DNA from: Neurospora tetraspora | Taxonomy: Eukaryota > Ascomycota > Sordariomycetes > Sordariales > Sordariaceae | DNA length: 64,000 nucleotides | Direction of reading: 5' to 3' | NCBI RefSeq assembly: GCF_033439725.1 | Contig: NW_026944387.1 | Coordinates: forward strand, 1,922,001-1,986,000 | Part shown: positions 34,820-45,575 of the stretch, piece after piece | Numbering within the stretch: position 1 is the first letter of the stretch | Layout of the letters: each line of letters begins with the position of its first letter | Made by a program: the position numbers and the translations under genes | Notes under the pieces: model-generated | What the model was told of the DNA's origin: nothing | The model's input: only the letters and a program-made list of their open reading frames with translations | The model's database searches: none

Positions 34820-35105
34820 ATGCCTTCCCCTGAGCGCGGCCAGTCCCCCCCTCCCGAGCGCCAGACCGGCAAGCAGCAGAGCTCGGTTGCTGGTTCCGGT
34901 ACTGGCGTCGACGACGCTTCCAAGAAGGATCAGACCAACAAGTCTGGTCTCGAGGTACGACCCCGAGCATTTGACGATCGTGCACAACTCTCTCAGCTGT
35001 AACTAACATGGCTTCCAGAACCTCACATCCAACCCCAAGGGTCCCCTAGACGACGAGGTCGAGAGAAAGTTCGCGAAGACGAGCAAGCCTGAGGATTCAA
35101 AGTAA
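34820..35105 (+). CDS. Small hydrophilic protein, conserved-type
   Basis: Exons 34820-34954 and 35019-35105 (64 bp intron with AACTAAC branch) give 73 residues. MPSPERGQSPPPERQTGKQQ, SSVAGSGTGVDDASKKD and NLTSNPKGPLDDEVERKFAK show a wholly hydrophilic, Pro/Ser then Lys/Asp-rich chain with no membrane segment, signal peptide or cysteine. The 'MPSPE..SPPPE.QTG....V.GSG.G' start and 'L.SNPK.PL...VE.KF' end match small ascomycete proteins I recall as conserved but uncharacterised. A further intron sits in the leader (34703-34767). The tight, doubly spliced structure supports a real gene. Confidence 0.82.
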
Positions 35106-36190
35106 AGAGCACATGGGAAGCTTAATGGGACACAATGATTCATGAATTTGGCGTTGGGAATGTTTTCTTGGGACTGGGAAACCGATGCTGCCTCTAGAAG
35201 CGATGCGGCAGCCATGTTGAACATTGGCCAATTGGTCGATTTGAACAAAACAAGTAGAGCACAGATTATCTGACATCAAATGACCTACACTTGAACCCAT
35301 CACGAACATTACTACAATCGAACATTGCCTGTGCTTATATCTGACGTCGACGTTGTGGGTGCACTCTCCTGTCGTTTTGGCACCTAAGGTCCTGGCAGTG
35401 ACGTTATCTTTTAGGGACATTGGGACGAGGTAGGGATCACCGCTTCCAATAAAGCGCCCTGCCATGGACATAGCATCCAGTTCGCCCAAGCACATCTTCA
35501 AAGTGAAGATCAGAAACTATCAATTTATGAAACAATGACCGGGACCTACACGTGCTACACAACTGGAATGAGAGTCAGCAAAGACACTTCAAGAGGCCAC
35601 CTTCACATGCCATGACATTGCGATGTGCAATTTCATCCCAACGGAGGCAACCTGCTCAAACGCCGTCGTCACTTCCTACAATTCCCAGCTGGAAGATGGA
35701 CCCTTTGCCCCTGCTGTTTAACTTCGTGACGTGTCTTGGCATTGAAGCTTGGCACCTTCTGGCCCGCTCTGGCCCGCTACAAAGCGACTTTCATGGAGTT
35801 TCCTCTGTTCGCACAGCCACCCTGGATGGCCCCTCGATCATGCGATGACGACATGCCTAGTCGTCGTGTACCCCTCCTTCCGCCCATGGCTTCTCCCACT
35901 TTCTATCCCTCGCTCCAGCCTGTGACAGTCCCAAGCTGAGTTTGTCGTGAACCAGTCAAGTCCACTGCCCTGCATTTTGTACACATTGGGCAAGCGTTGT
36001 CCATCATCTGACGAACCCTTTATACATAAGACCAGTCCACATCGATCTCTTCCCAACTTTGCTTCTGTTTTTGGCCCTACTTCGAATCTTCCCCCATTGC
36101 CAACCAAACAAACAACAGCAAACACCTTGTCCATAACAGTTCTCGATACCTACCAAACCACACACAGATACCATCTCAACAACAGCAACC
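35106..36190. other. Intergenic stretch
   Basis: About 1.1 kb. Contains frames without domains; the last 250 bp are C/A-rich (ACCAAACC, CAACAGCAACC) as in a fungal leader. No gene supported. Confidence 0.5.
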
Positions 36191-37107
36191 ATGTCTACAG
36201 TCTACGTCAAGAACATCGGTGCCAAGACCGAGGAGAAGGACATCCGTGCCTTCTTCAGCTTCTGGTAAGCTTCTTGTGTTCCAGGAAGAAGTATGACAAG
36301 GATGTAAGCTAACACTGAACTCGAATCAGCGGCAAGATCAGTTCCCTCGATGTCTTCACAGAAGGCGAGACCAAGTCCGCCACCGTGACCTTCGAAAAAG
36401 AGACCGCCGCCCGCACTGCTCTTCTTCTCGATCACACCAAGCTTGGCGAGCACGAGCTCTCCGTCACCTCTGCTTCGGGAGAGCACGCCGATTCTGGAGA
36501 CGATGCCCATCCCAAGTCTGACGCCGACCGCGACACCGATGAGATCACACAGGAGGAGAAGCCGCGCTCGCGCGTCCTTGCCGAGTATCTGGCCAACGGC
36601 TACCTCGTTGCTGACAGCGGCCTGAAGACGGCCATCGCCCTCGACGAGAAGCACGGCGTTTCTCAGCGCTTCCTGTCGACGATCCAGAACCTCGACCAGA
36701 AGTACCACGCGACCGACCGGGCCAAGACGGCCGACCAGAGCTACGGCATCACTGCGCGGGCTAACTCCCTGTTCAGCGGTCTCTCATCGTACTTTGAGAA
36801 GGCCCTGGAGGCTCCCGGCGCCAAGAAGATTGTCGACTTCTACACGACCAGCGCCAAGCAGGTGCAGGACATCCACAACGAGGCCAAGCGCCTCGCTGAG
36901 CTGAAGAAGGAGGAGGCCGGTGGCAGCTCATACAAGGCTGCTGGTCTGGACAAGGTCTTCGGTGCCGAGAAGGCACCCGGCCAGGAGGGCAAGCCCAACG
37001 ACCAGGTGCCCGGCGGTGCCCCTTCTGATGCTGCTGCGACCGAGTCGAACCAGCAACCGATTGCTCAGGGAGCGTACCCTGGAACTGCCGAGAAGATCCC
37101 CCAGTAA
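36191..37107 (+). CDS. vip1: RRM protein, Vip1-like
   Basis: RNA-recognition-motif protein similar to fission yeast Vip1. Exons 36191-36264 and 36330-37107 (65 bp intron) give 283 residues. RRM at residues 1-75: RNP2 is TVYVKNIG, and the RNP1 region KSATVTFEKETAARTALLL is weaker than the classic form. An acidic linker (ASGEHADSGDDAHPKSDADR) leads to a helical half: RVLAEYLANGYLVADSGLKT, KHGVSQRFLSTIQNLDQKY and YFEKALEAPGAKKIVDFYTT, the conserved Vip1/amphipathic-helix region that follows the RRM in this family, where the helices may contact membranes. The C-terminus is Gly/Pro/Gln-rich. The biological role is poorly known; the family match is from domain layout. Confidence 0.88.
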
Positions 37108-37922
37108 ATGGATGGCTCGAGGCGGAACGGAGGAGAATCACTGGTTGATGACACGTTGTTCGCATGGTTAGCTGAGCCAGCAAGGTGTTGCCGTGGCTTT
37201 CGGTGGGGCTGTTTTCATGACACTTTTATGACTGTTTTGGGATTGGGATTTCATTTTTGGCGTTCCTTTAGTCTTTAAATAAGTAATGAACGAACCTTCC
37301 AAGACTCAAGGCTTATGACAGCAGCAGTTCCTTCGCAGCATAATGACGGTGCATGCAATGTCTGATCAAAAAGCATGGTCGCGTACAACACGTGCATGTG
37401 CTTTGTACATGATGCTTGCTGATGCCATCTGAATTGTTACCTTATTTTGTCCTTCGATGAACGGTCATATAAGACGTCGCCATGCTCGGACATTGTCGAC
37501 CGACAGTAAACCTAGGATTTTCTCCCGAAAAGTCGATCAGTCCAGGCCAGTTCAGTGTCACGATCCATGAGGAGATATATGCATGAAGTCAACTCAACTG
37601 TATAGTTGTCTGACTCTTCTGTTTTCCGCAGAGCAAATGCTTGTCCTAGGGCCCAGTACGCGATGAACGTAGGTGCCTCTGGATCCTCTTAAATCGACCT
37701 CTCCGTCCTGTTTTCCGGAGTGTCCTGTTGTCCATCGATAAGGTAGGTCCTGTAAGCCATGTGGTCGGTCGGAAGGCGAGATGCCCGGCACTCTCTGTGA
37801 TCGATCGCCTCGGACGCCCATTCTTCTTCATCTCCCTCGGGCCTGTGTGGACATTATGCGTCCTGGCCTCTTATCCAACCAACTGAACCTCCGAAGCCAC
37901 TCACTCGTTCACCAACCCCCCT
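37108..37922. other. Convergent intergenic stretch
   Basis: About 0.8 kb of 3' flanks between two converging genes. No gene, RNA or repeat seen. Confidence 0.5.
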
Positions 37923-39203
37923 CTACCGAAACCACCAATTCACACTCCCATTAATCCCCCCCTCCTCACCCACGCTCTTAACACTATGCCACCACCCCAG
38001 CGGCATAAACAACATATCCCCCGCCCTTACCGTCACCTCGTACAGCATCTCAGTACCCTGCCCCTCTCCATCACCGTCACCACCACCACCACTACCACTC
38101 CCCCAAACAGCCCCCTCCAAAACCCTCCTCTGCTCCCCCTTCATCATCTCCTCCCCCCTCATATTCGGATTACCAGCCGCCATCAAGGAAGCCATAACCC
38201 CCCGAAACAGCGCCTCCCCCCTCTTGGGCGCCATCAACCGCAGCCTTTTAGTCCCGCACAACTGGCAAAACAAATTCGGGTTTGGGTCTCTATGCCAGGG
38301 TGTATATGTCGGTTGGAGACCAAGCCAAATGCTGGAGGAGTAGATGTCGCCGCGGCCGGCGTGGGAAACTAAAAAGGGCGTGGGGAGGTCGGATTGCAGG
38401 GGTGCCGGGAGGTGGGAGAGGGGGGCTTGGGCTATGTAGAGGTTTGTGAGTGGGGGTTTGAGGTTTTGGGAGGAGGAAAGGGAGGTGTTGTAGTGGTGGG
38501 CGAGGAGGAGGAGGTGGAGGGGGAGGTCGAGGATGAGGAACTCGGACGCTGAGGAGGAAGGGGAAGAGGTGGAGTGGTGGGTGATGTAGGTTTTGAGGAG
38601 GTGGGCTAGGGCGAGACGGGATTGTGAGTCGGAGTCGGAGTTGGAGTCGGGGTTTGAGTCGCTGGATGCCGTTGGTGAGGAGGAGGACTGTAGCCAAGAT
38701 ATGAAATCCGAGACTGGGGCTGAGTTTGGGGATGAGAGTTCGTAGGGGAGTATGGTGGACCGGAAGTTGTCCAGGTAAGGAGTTAATGAGGCCTTTCCCG
38801 AGGTCGGAGAGGTGGTGAACCATTTGGTTAGGGCGGGTAGAGACAGAGTTGGTGAAGTCGAAGTGCTGGTTTCGGTATTGGCATCATTTTCTTGGTTAGC
38901 AGCGCTAATATCAGGAGGCTTAGTGCTTGGTCGTATGAGAAGAGGCTTCTGAGCTTGAAATGCATCTCTTCTGAAGTCCTCTATGCTGATCGGCGCAACT
39001 GCCTCCGCGACCGTTTTGAGGGTCCTGGCATGGTTGGTGAGGATAAAGAGCGGTTGGCTGATCAGCCGGGTTGGCCTGGAACTGGGAAGTGGCTTTCCTG
39101 CACGAAACATTAAAAGTACACAAAGAATGAAAACATGACGGAAAAGAAACCAACGACGACCACCCAAATTGCATTTACAAGTGGAAGCTTCTTCGGAGTT
39201 CAT
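37923..39203 (-). CDS. JmjC/cupin-type Fe(II)-2-oxoglutarate hydroxylase
   Basis: Single exon, 426 codons if started at 39203. The core is IYSSSIWLGLQPTYTPWHRD followed by PNPNLFCQLCGTKRLRLMAP: the HxD pair (His-Arg-Asp) and the Q-x-x-G-x-K-x-x-x-L-x-x-P strand of JmjC hydroxylases. The distal histidine is in MLFMPLGWWHSVKS. The iron triad is therefore present. Target is unknown; family members hydroxylate proteins or tRNA. The first 31 residues are Cys/Trp-rich and less likely translated; starting at Met 32 (39110) gives MFRAGKPLPSSRPTRLISQP, an Arg-rich, acid-free segment that looks like a mitochondrial presequence, so the protein may be mitochondrial. A Gly/Ser/Asp low-complexity insertion (about residues 370-385) and a Ser/Asp-rich stretch lie in loops. 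Confidence 0.85.
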   Translation of the reverse strand: MNSEEASTCKCNLGGRRWFLFRHVFILCVLLMFRAGKPLPSSRPTRLISQPLFILTNHARTLKTVAEAVAPISIEDFRRDAFQAQKPLLIRPSTKPPDISAANQENDANTETSTSTSPTLSLPALTKWFTTSPTSGKASLTPYLDNFRSTILPYELSSPNSAPVSDFISWLQSSSSPTASSDSNPDSNSDSDSQSRLALAHLLKTYITHHSTSSPSSSASEFLILDLPLHLLLLAHHYNTSLSSSQNLKPPLTNLYIAQAPLSHLPAPLQSDLPTPFLVSHAGRGDIYSSSIWLGLQPTYTPWHRDPNPNLFCQLCGTKRLRLMAPKRGEALFRGVMASLMAAGNPNMRGEEMMKGEQRRVLEGAVWGSGSGGGGDGDGEGQGTEMLYEVTVRAGDMLFMPLGWWHSVKSVGEEGGINGSVNWWFR

Positions 39204-39896
39204 CGAACCACACCCGACGAGACGGACAGAGAGGTACGTACCTTTGATCGATCATCACCAAGTGGACCCTTTTCTCTATCTCAGTTCCACTTGATAAGAT
39301 AAGCGGCTGGGTTCAGACGCGCTGCACGCGCATGCCCGGGGTTATGTGACGGAAAAATCAGGCATCCCACCATGGGGCTTGGCGCGGGGCTGCTCCCTGC
39401 GGCAAGGGTTGACAGAGGAGGATTGGGAAGGCCCAGACTGAAAGACGGGAGGCCGCACAGACCAGGCGCCCACCAGTGGGCTGTAGCACGAAATGAGGGC
39501 GGGCTTCAACTCGAGCAACCCAAAAGGCAAACACAGCCATCGAGTCGACAGCCTCCGTTAGCGCAAAGTCCAAGGCAGCACAGAACCACCAACCACCTCC
39601 TTCGCTGCAACACCAGACAATCATTGAAGCGCCTAGCTAGTCTGTCTGTTCTTTTTGTCCATCTATTTGCGCCATCCTATGCGCTCGGTCATGTCTACGC
39701 AATAAAGAATTGAAACACCCCATCCAGCATCGCAGAGAGCGTCGGCCCCAACGGACACGAGCTACACCAAGTCGTCTCGTTTCGATCGCACTCATCAGAT
39801 AACGCCCGATAGAGGTACCAGCAGCCCCATTGAACGCCTGCTCCGTCGCCAGATACTCGAATCTTTTCGCGTCCGCTTCCATATCCCAATTCCACC
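39204..39896. other. Divergent promoter region
   Basis: About 0.7 kb shared by the JmjC gene and the CK2 beta gene, including two adjacent GATAAG sites near 39294-39302. No gene. Confidence 0.5.
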
Positions 39897-40966
39897 ATGT
39901 CGAGCTCGTCGGGCGTGCCAGAGTCTTGGATCGCATCCTTCTGCTCCCTCCTGGGACACGAGTATTTTGCCGAAGTGTCAGAGGAATTCATCGAAGATGA
40001 CTTCAACCTTACTGGCCTGCAGACCCAGGTCGCCATGTACAAGGAGGCTCTCGAGGTATGCCTGTTTATGGAAACGTTTTGTCCGGCTTCGGCAGCTAAT
40101 CATTGTGGTTTCAACCTGACTAGATGATCCTTGATGTCGAGCCCGAGGACGATGATGACGAGGAGGAGGAAGACGAGGAGGACGAGGAAGACATGTCCGG
40201 CGGCGACGGTATCAACAAGCCCCACGGCGAAAGGAGACACCACAGCCGCATTGCGAGCGACCTCTCTGTGATCGAGTCCTCGGCCGAGATGCTGTACGGC
40301 CTGATCCATCAGCGCTTCATCTGCTCGCGGGCGGGTATCCAGCAAATGTCGGAAAAATACGAGCTCGGCCACTTCGGCATCTGCCCGCGCACAAACTGCA
40401 ACCAGACCCGGACGCTGCCCGTCGGCCTCTCGGACACGCCCGGCGAAGACACGGTCAAGCTGTTCTGCCCGTCGTGCCTGGACGTCTACGTGCCACCAAA
40501 CAGCCGCTTCCAGACGGTGGACGGCGCCTTCTTCGGCCGCACCTTCGGCGCGCTCTTCCTCATGACCTTCCCCGAATACGACCTGACCAAGACGGGCGCC
40601 GAGAGCGTCAGCAACCTCACACGATCCGGCTCTGACGACACCACCGTCATCAACGGCATGTACGCGCGCAACATAGCGCCGGGGCTGGGCAGGGGCAAAA
40701 TCTACCAGCCCAAGATCTACGGGTTCAAGGTGTCGGAGGTTGCGCGCTCCGGGCCGCGCATGCAGTGGTTGCGCAGCAAGCCTGACGATTTGAGCGTGCT
40801 GGACGAGGCTCGTCGCTATGCGGAACAACAAGGGTCGGATGACGAGGACGAGAGCATGGGTGTGAGCAGCAGGACAGCGTCGAGGCGGCGGGGCCCCCCT
40901 AGGAGGCAAAAGCAGAACGGGAGTCCGATGGCGATCGAACAGAATGGGGCTGAGTCGGAGCTTTGA
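39897..40966 (+). CDS. ckb-1: Casein kinase II regulatory (beta) subunit
   Basis: Stabilises and targets the CK2 holoenzyme (two alpha, two beta) in nucleus and cytosol. Exons 39897-40055 and 40124-40966 (68 bp intron, GTATGC...CTAG) give 333 residues. Landmarks in order: ESWIASFCSLLGHEYFAEVS, then DFNLTGL, an acidic loop EDDDDEEEEDEEDEED, AEMLYGLIHQRFICSRAGIQ, and a Cys4 zinc finger CPRTNCNQ...CPSCLDVYVP that makes the beta dimer. Next is GAFFGRTFGALFLMTFPEYD, then PKIYGFKVSE. A fungal C-terminal tail of about 80 residues follows, basic (RTASRRRGPPRRQK), as in the Neurospora subunit, which CK2 work links to circadian clock FRQ phosphorylation. The gene symbol follows Neurospora use. A second beta-type subunit (ckb-2) usually exists elsewhere. 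Confidence 0.97.
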
Positions 40967-43900
40967 GGTTGAGGTTGAAAGGCTGAAACTTGGGTTTGAA
41001 TGTATGGAAAAGGAGGAACGGGTTTTGTAGGTAAGGAGTAAGGAATTGTGTGCGCAAGCAACTGGACAACGGGCTGTTAATCACTTCTTTTTTACATCTC
41101 CCTCTGAACCTGGCATTGATTCGTATCACACACACAAACTTCCTTTTCGTCGGCTTTTTTGGTTTGATTCTTAAGTCAACGGGTTCAGGAATCGGTTACT
41201 GTCGGTAGCTTGCAAGAGCGGTTTTTAGCTGGGTTGGGGTCTTTTTTTCATATCAAGGTTGATTTTCCTTCTACAGCGGACTCGGACGTGGTGCGCATTC
41301 CAATGATCATTGCATGCCGATTATAGAGAACGAGAGGAGGGCACAATATGGGTCGTTCGTCTCATGGTATACCAGTCAGTTCATAACGCAGTTTACATCT
41401 GGCCTTCTTCATCCTTTCAACTCACTATTAAACTGACAGGCAGAAGCTTTGCCAATCGGTCAGTACTCACATCCCAAGGTTCTTCGTTGTTAGCGAATTT
41501 GGGACCCATCACAAGCCAGTCATGAAGATTTTGTCTGCAGATACGGTCAACATCTTATCTTCTTTGATCCTTGTGAGGTTCGTGTTTTTCCTAGTTCTCC
41601 TTCAGCGGTGTTGTTAACGGCTCGCGTGCCTATATTCTCCCTCTCCTGCGATCTTCCAATTTCGTAGCCTGATTGTGGTAAATCATTTACCAACTAGGTA
41701 CACGTGCTTGAAGCGTCTGATACCATTCCCATCAGCATGATCGAAAGAACGACCGACGACGAGGATAAGCAATATTGGAGTCAACAGAAAATACTGAGCA
41801 CCCAATCTAACGAAGTCCGTCGTTCTAGATCATTTGACCTACACGACAAACCTCTCCGAGTAGCATGGAGAAAGATATTTCCTGACAATTCTTGTTCTTC
41901 TTGATCGACGAGAGATATAAGCTCGATATGAAATACCTAGGAGCTCGAGCATTATGTCTCGCGCTGAGGAATAGTCTGGGGTGTATTGTTCACATTAGGT
42001 AGGTGTGGAAACCATGAGAAAAAAGACAATAGAAAGAAGGGGGTGATAAGAGGGTGATAAGATATGTCAGACACGGATAAGTTGAACTTACAACTTCAAC
42101 ACACGACTAGGTTGTATAACATACTTCGCCCAAAGTGTGACCGGCAACTGCTACCTACCTTACCCATCTTCGGACCCGGCTCCCGTTGCCCCGTCACTCC
42201 ATCACGGTACAAGAAAGCTTGTCTGCAGTTCAAAGCCCCAACTTTGTGACCGCCGATATCAACATGACAACTAGGTAGCCGATGGACACACAATTGCACA
42301 CATGAAAATTGCGCAAGTAAGAACCTCAATACCATTGAACCTGTATGACTACAACCTCGTATTTAACTTGAGCGCTTACGACATCGGCGCTCCGTAGACA
42401 GCCGCCCCGTTGTGGTCCCGTCGACTCCACTTCCTCCGGTCGGGTCAGTCGGCGAAAACCCCACCCTCTTCCTCCGCGCGGGGCCGTAAAAGACCCGCAA
42501 AAAGTCGGAGCTTATCAACCGCCGGCCCACCGGTCGTTCCGAGTGGGGGGCCGAAACGGTAAACGAGCAACGATAAGCTTCCGTCACCAGAGGTATCAAT
42601 TTGGTGTGTGAAACTGAGGATGGTCGGGTGTCACAGAAGGCTGGGGCGCTCGCTCCCTCCCGAACAGCAACCGTCGCGAGATTGCATGCTCCTCTTTTGT
42701 TGCGACGTACCAACGGTACAGTGCAAGAGTTGCCTGTTTGGCTGGGGAGGTGGAGGATTAGAATCCTTTGTGATATGACCCTCCGGCCATGGGGAGATTG
42801 AGAGAAGGCTGGCTGGCTTCCATGAACGATATCAGTTACATAAGGTAGTTGATATTCGCCGTGAATGACGGTGAATTGCCCGCTCGAGATCTTCACGTCT
42901 TTAAAGTAATATCGCTGTCCGTCCTTGACCGCAACCGCCATCCGGCAAAACCAAGGTGTTTCATACGATACCGGTGTTAAAAGGAGGCGGACTAAACCTC
43001 GGAGATAAGAAAAGAGGAAAAAAACGACGGTTAAAACTGAACGGAATTCTACCCGATTTCGTATTTAGAATCCAGGAAGAACAAACAACATCAATACCGG
43101 CCACCGCAGGGTCATTAAGGCAGAACTTCGGATAACGGCATTTCATCCTATGAGAAGCTAAGACGGAGAAGGTTAGGGAGGGTGTCTCCATAGGGGACCC
43201 GCCCGCTGATCCTGTCTCCGGCTCGCAGTTGGATTTGACATCTGAGAAGAACAGAAAAAAATGAATGGCAAAAAACCTTAAAACCTTATTTGGATGGTTG
43301 GTGAAATGTTGTGCGTGTGATACTTAGCCCATGATATTGACGGCTGAACGCTAACGACGACACCTCCAAATCAACGAAGCCCACGGTGAAATACCGTGGT
43401 AAATCCGGGCTGTGGTGGCACAAAATACAAATGAAAATGCAGCGTACGTGTGAGTGACACAAAGGACGTAAGTAAGGCGGCGAGGGCCGCTGCTCTTGCC
43501 GTCCTGTATGATGCACGTAATGTACCTTACTATATCTTGTTCAATTAAAACGGTGCTTTCTGGTTGTGATGGCTGCTGCACATGCAAGCGGCATGAATGT
43601 ACACGTTTGTGAGTGGGGTCGACTCAAATGGGTAGGTATGTGGAAAATATCATAATGATTCATTGTGGTGTAGGTATAGTCATTCAGCAGGGGAGGAGGG
43701 GACACGATACGGTCAAGGAAGCAGAGAAGGTGGGAAGGAGCGGTCATTTGAGTCACTCGCCGACTTGCACTTGTCACCCCTTGCGTCCTGGATTTGCCGA
43801 TCATGGAGCTTCCAGAGCGATGCTCTTGATAATAGGTAACCATCAAGACCAGTTGTCTGGAAATGCGTATCACTCTGGACACGAGAGAAGCACATGGTGG

Positions 43901-45575
43901 TGTTTCGGGACCATTCCATGTGACATTGACCAATGGCATGTCATGTTTGCAGCTCCGTCCCCCACATCCGACAGTGGACTCATTCCCGCTGTGCTGTCGG
44001 CGTCGCTCACTAACTGCAGTGCATAGGGTACGTACCGCGGGTCACTTCAGAGCCTCCCAGAACGGCAATTCATACATACAACTAGTTGTATATTCCACTT
44101 GGCGCTTATTTGGAACTTTTTGTTTCCGGCTCCATTTCCATTCTTTTGTCCTCCCGTCGTCTCCAATCTTCCCCGGAGTTCCCCCGTCTTTTTCAAAGTT
44201 CGACGAGATCCCCATCGTCTCCACGCTAATACGAGAGCTGGGGAAGTACATGTTGGGCGGAAATGGTCCGCATGTTTACTCTGGTTGACCGGAGAAAGGC
44301 GGTGATGTGCCGAAAACATTAAACCAACCGCTCTTGTGGACTTGACATGGATTAGGTTTCCAATCCTTTTCTAGTTTTATCGGTGAAAGAATCAGAGTTG
44401 CATCTGGAAGATATGGAGCGCACCTCCCACCTGTAATCGCTGGAGGTGGTCGTCGGGGGATGTACCTGCCCCAACTACCGCTTTTTCTCACTCGTAAGAG
44501 ATTTACCGGGAGCGCTAGCTAAGAAAATGAGGGTTTCCCATTGGAGATATTCCTCACATGCAACTAAGCTTTCCGTGCATATGCACCTTTTCTCACCCAA
44601 ATGCCACGTTTGGTAAATCTCGTACGAGCAAGAAAAAGCGGTACATAGTGTGAGCTGGTGGAGCCTCCGATGAGAGGGTCGGGTCGGGACTGGACGACAA
44701 AGACGGGAGGCGTTGATCCAACGGATTTTGATATCGAACATCCATCAATCATCCTGTTGGGATTTGATTTTCCACAGGCAGTCCTGCCCTCACCATCATC
44801 ACCTTGTTCCGTCCCAAAATGAAGAAAAAACAGGAAGAAACAAAAAAAGAAACCGGGCTACGACGATTTTACGTATTTCAGCAGAATATCCCCTCTGCTT
44901 GCATAGCTGGCTCGGCTGGTACCTGAGCAAGTCAACGTCGATTGGATCTTCAATCGCCAAGAAGCGCCGATGACACTGCAATCCCCCTTTGCCCCCCAAG
45001 CTCCCCCGGCCGAACTAGCAGAAAAAACGGTAACCCTTGCCGTACCTTGCCCGCTACATGGGCGACATGGTGTCGGGCAGACGAAAAGGGTCTAGCCAGT
45101 CCATGGCAGGTCCGAAGCAACTCGATGGAACTTTGGGGCCGTTAGAAGTTGGATCCGTTGCCAAAAGACCTTTCCAAATTTATTCCTTTGCTTCCCCCTC
45201 TCCCGTTCCCGGGATTCTGTTCCTGCTTTCCTCTGCATCACTTCATCATCGTCTTGACAGGCGAAGAGTGTGGCACATAGCCTTCCTCCCGATACCTTGA
45301 TCGACCAACCTCCTGTGGTTGCGCTCGTTCGGTTTGGACGAAAGGCTTCTATCCCTTCTCATCACTCTTTTGCCGTTGACTTGGGCTTTCAAGCCTTCTA
45401 CTTCTCTCTCATCATCCACTTAATCTTCGTTATCGAAGACAGTCAGTGACCTTCCCTTACCATTTCCAGTCAAAGCAGAAGCTGTAACAGTCGAACGTCC
45501 TCATATTATAACAAGAATAACTAAATCTTGTTTTATCCAACAGTAATAACCGAATTGTCCTTTACACCAGTCCAG
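40967..45575. other. 4.6 kb gene-free stretch upstream of the ABC transporter
   Basis: No convincing gene. A 192-codon minus-strand frame (42363-42941) exists but has no domain and is Arg/Ser-rich in its second half. Three GATAAG sites lie at 42045-42081. A run of pyrimidine and CTAAA-type branch plus CAG at 45541-45544 suggests a leader intron acceptor just before the start. Long upstream regions are common for stress-inducible efflux genes. Confidence 0.45.
42045..42081 (+). promoter_or_regulatory. Three GATAAG sites within 37 bp
   Basis: GATAAG at 42045, 42056 and 42076, all plus orientation, with a further GATA overlap at 42061. Candidate GATA-factor binding region in a large noncoding stretch, 3.5 kb from the ABC transporter start. 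Confidence 0.35.

Noticed and set aside
42363-42941. 192-codon minus-strand frame
   Set aside because: Begins with a plausible peptide but the rest is Arg/Ser-rich, with no domain, no introns and no homology I recognise.
45528-45575. Earlier ATG for the ABC transporter
   Set aside because: The 16 extra residues lack family similarity and lie at or before a likely leader-intron acceptor.
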